A DNA stretch of 13,769 nucleotides from Candidatus Altarchaeota archaeon (GTDB taxonomy: Archaea; Altiarchaeota; Altiarchaeia; IMC4; SCGC-AAA252-I15), in contig JAHIYG010000241.1 of assembly GCA_018815265.1 (NCBI GenBank), forward strand, positions 1 through 13,769, written 5' to 3'. How positions within the stretch are numbered: the stretch's first letter is position 1; each line of letters starts with the position of its first letter. The notes under the pieces are model-generated. The model did no database searches. It saw only the letters and a program-made list of their open reading frames with translations, and was not told where the DNA came from. Shown here piece by piece: positions 13,755 to 13,769 of the stretch. The position numbers and the translations under genes are program-made.

Positions 13755-13769
13755 TATATAAACCTTTCG
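13755..13769 (-). promoter_or_regulatory. BRE plus TATA box of the tfe gene
   Basis: On the minus strand CGAAAGG is followed directly by TTTATATA: a purine-rich TFB-recognition element next to a consensus archaeal box A. The box is centred about 28 bases before ATG 13730, so the transcript would start within a couple of bases of the start codon. It is the best promoter match in the window. Confidence 0.8.

Overview
The window is chromosomal DNA from an archaeon. The evidence is split family-D DNA polymerase subunits (DP1 and DP2), transcription factor E, an archaeal/eukaryotic RNase P protein of the Pop5/Rnp2 family, a lipobox secretory protein with a threonine-rich linker, and archaeal box A promoters. 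Base composition looks moderate by eye. Family-D polymerase argues against a typical crenarchaeon. A euryarchaeal, Altiarchaeota-like or DPANN-side lineage fits, but the sequence alone does not fix it. Coding density is very high: no gene-free stretch exceeds about 85 bases, and I see no mobile elements, CRISPR arrays, tRNAs or rRNAs.

Layout, left to right. (1) Bases 1-3804, minus strand: an apparent operon read right to left, serA (phosphoglycerate dehydrogenase), polB (PolD small subunit DP1), then polC (PolD large subunit DP2, cut by the left edge). (2) Bases 3858-8804, plus strand: pyrD-pyrK-pyrE-pyrF, the last steps of UMP synthesis from dihydroorotate, with every junction overlapping. 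A GT-C type membrane glycosyltransferase follows, its GTG start overlapping the pyrF stop. (3) Bases 8829-9710, plus strand: a six-helix membrane protein of unknown function with its own promoter. (4) Bases 9713-11846, minus strand: two overlapping amidohydrolase-superfamily genes, a cytosine deaminase/AtzC-like enzyme followed by a DUF6282-like TIM-barrel hydrolase. (5) Bases 11929-13258, plus strand: a lipoprotein and, one base later, rnp2. (6) Bases 13242-13730, minus strand: transcription factor E, convergent with and overlapping rnp2.

Start signals fall into two classes. The first genes of transcription units (serA, pyrD, the 8829 membrane protein, the 11929 lipoprotein, TFE) have an AT-rich TATA box centred about 25-28 bases upstream of the start codon, as expected for leaderless mRNAs. 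Several internal genes (pyrK, pyrE, pyrF, the DUF6282-like gene) instead have purine-rich Shine-Dalgarno-like sequences or stop/start overlaps. Between serA and pyrD lies one perfect 12-bp palindrome almost exactly midway between the two divergent start codons, so a single TATA element may drive both operons.

Functionally the window combines replication (PolD), transcription initiation (TFE) and tRNA processing (RNase P) with serine and pyrimidine synthesis and a cell-surface part. No defence or mobile system is visible. The less ordinary points are the bidirectional promoter, the amidohydrolase pair with a substituted metal ligand, a substituted active-site Asn in PyrD, a CxC zinc knuckle in TFE, and a glycosyltransferase coupled to the pyr operon.
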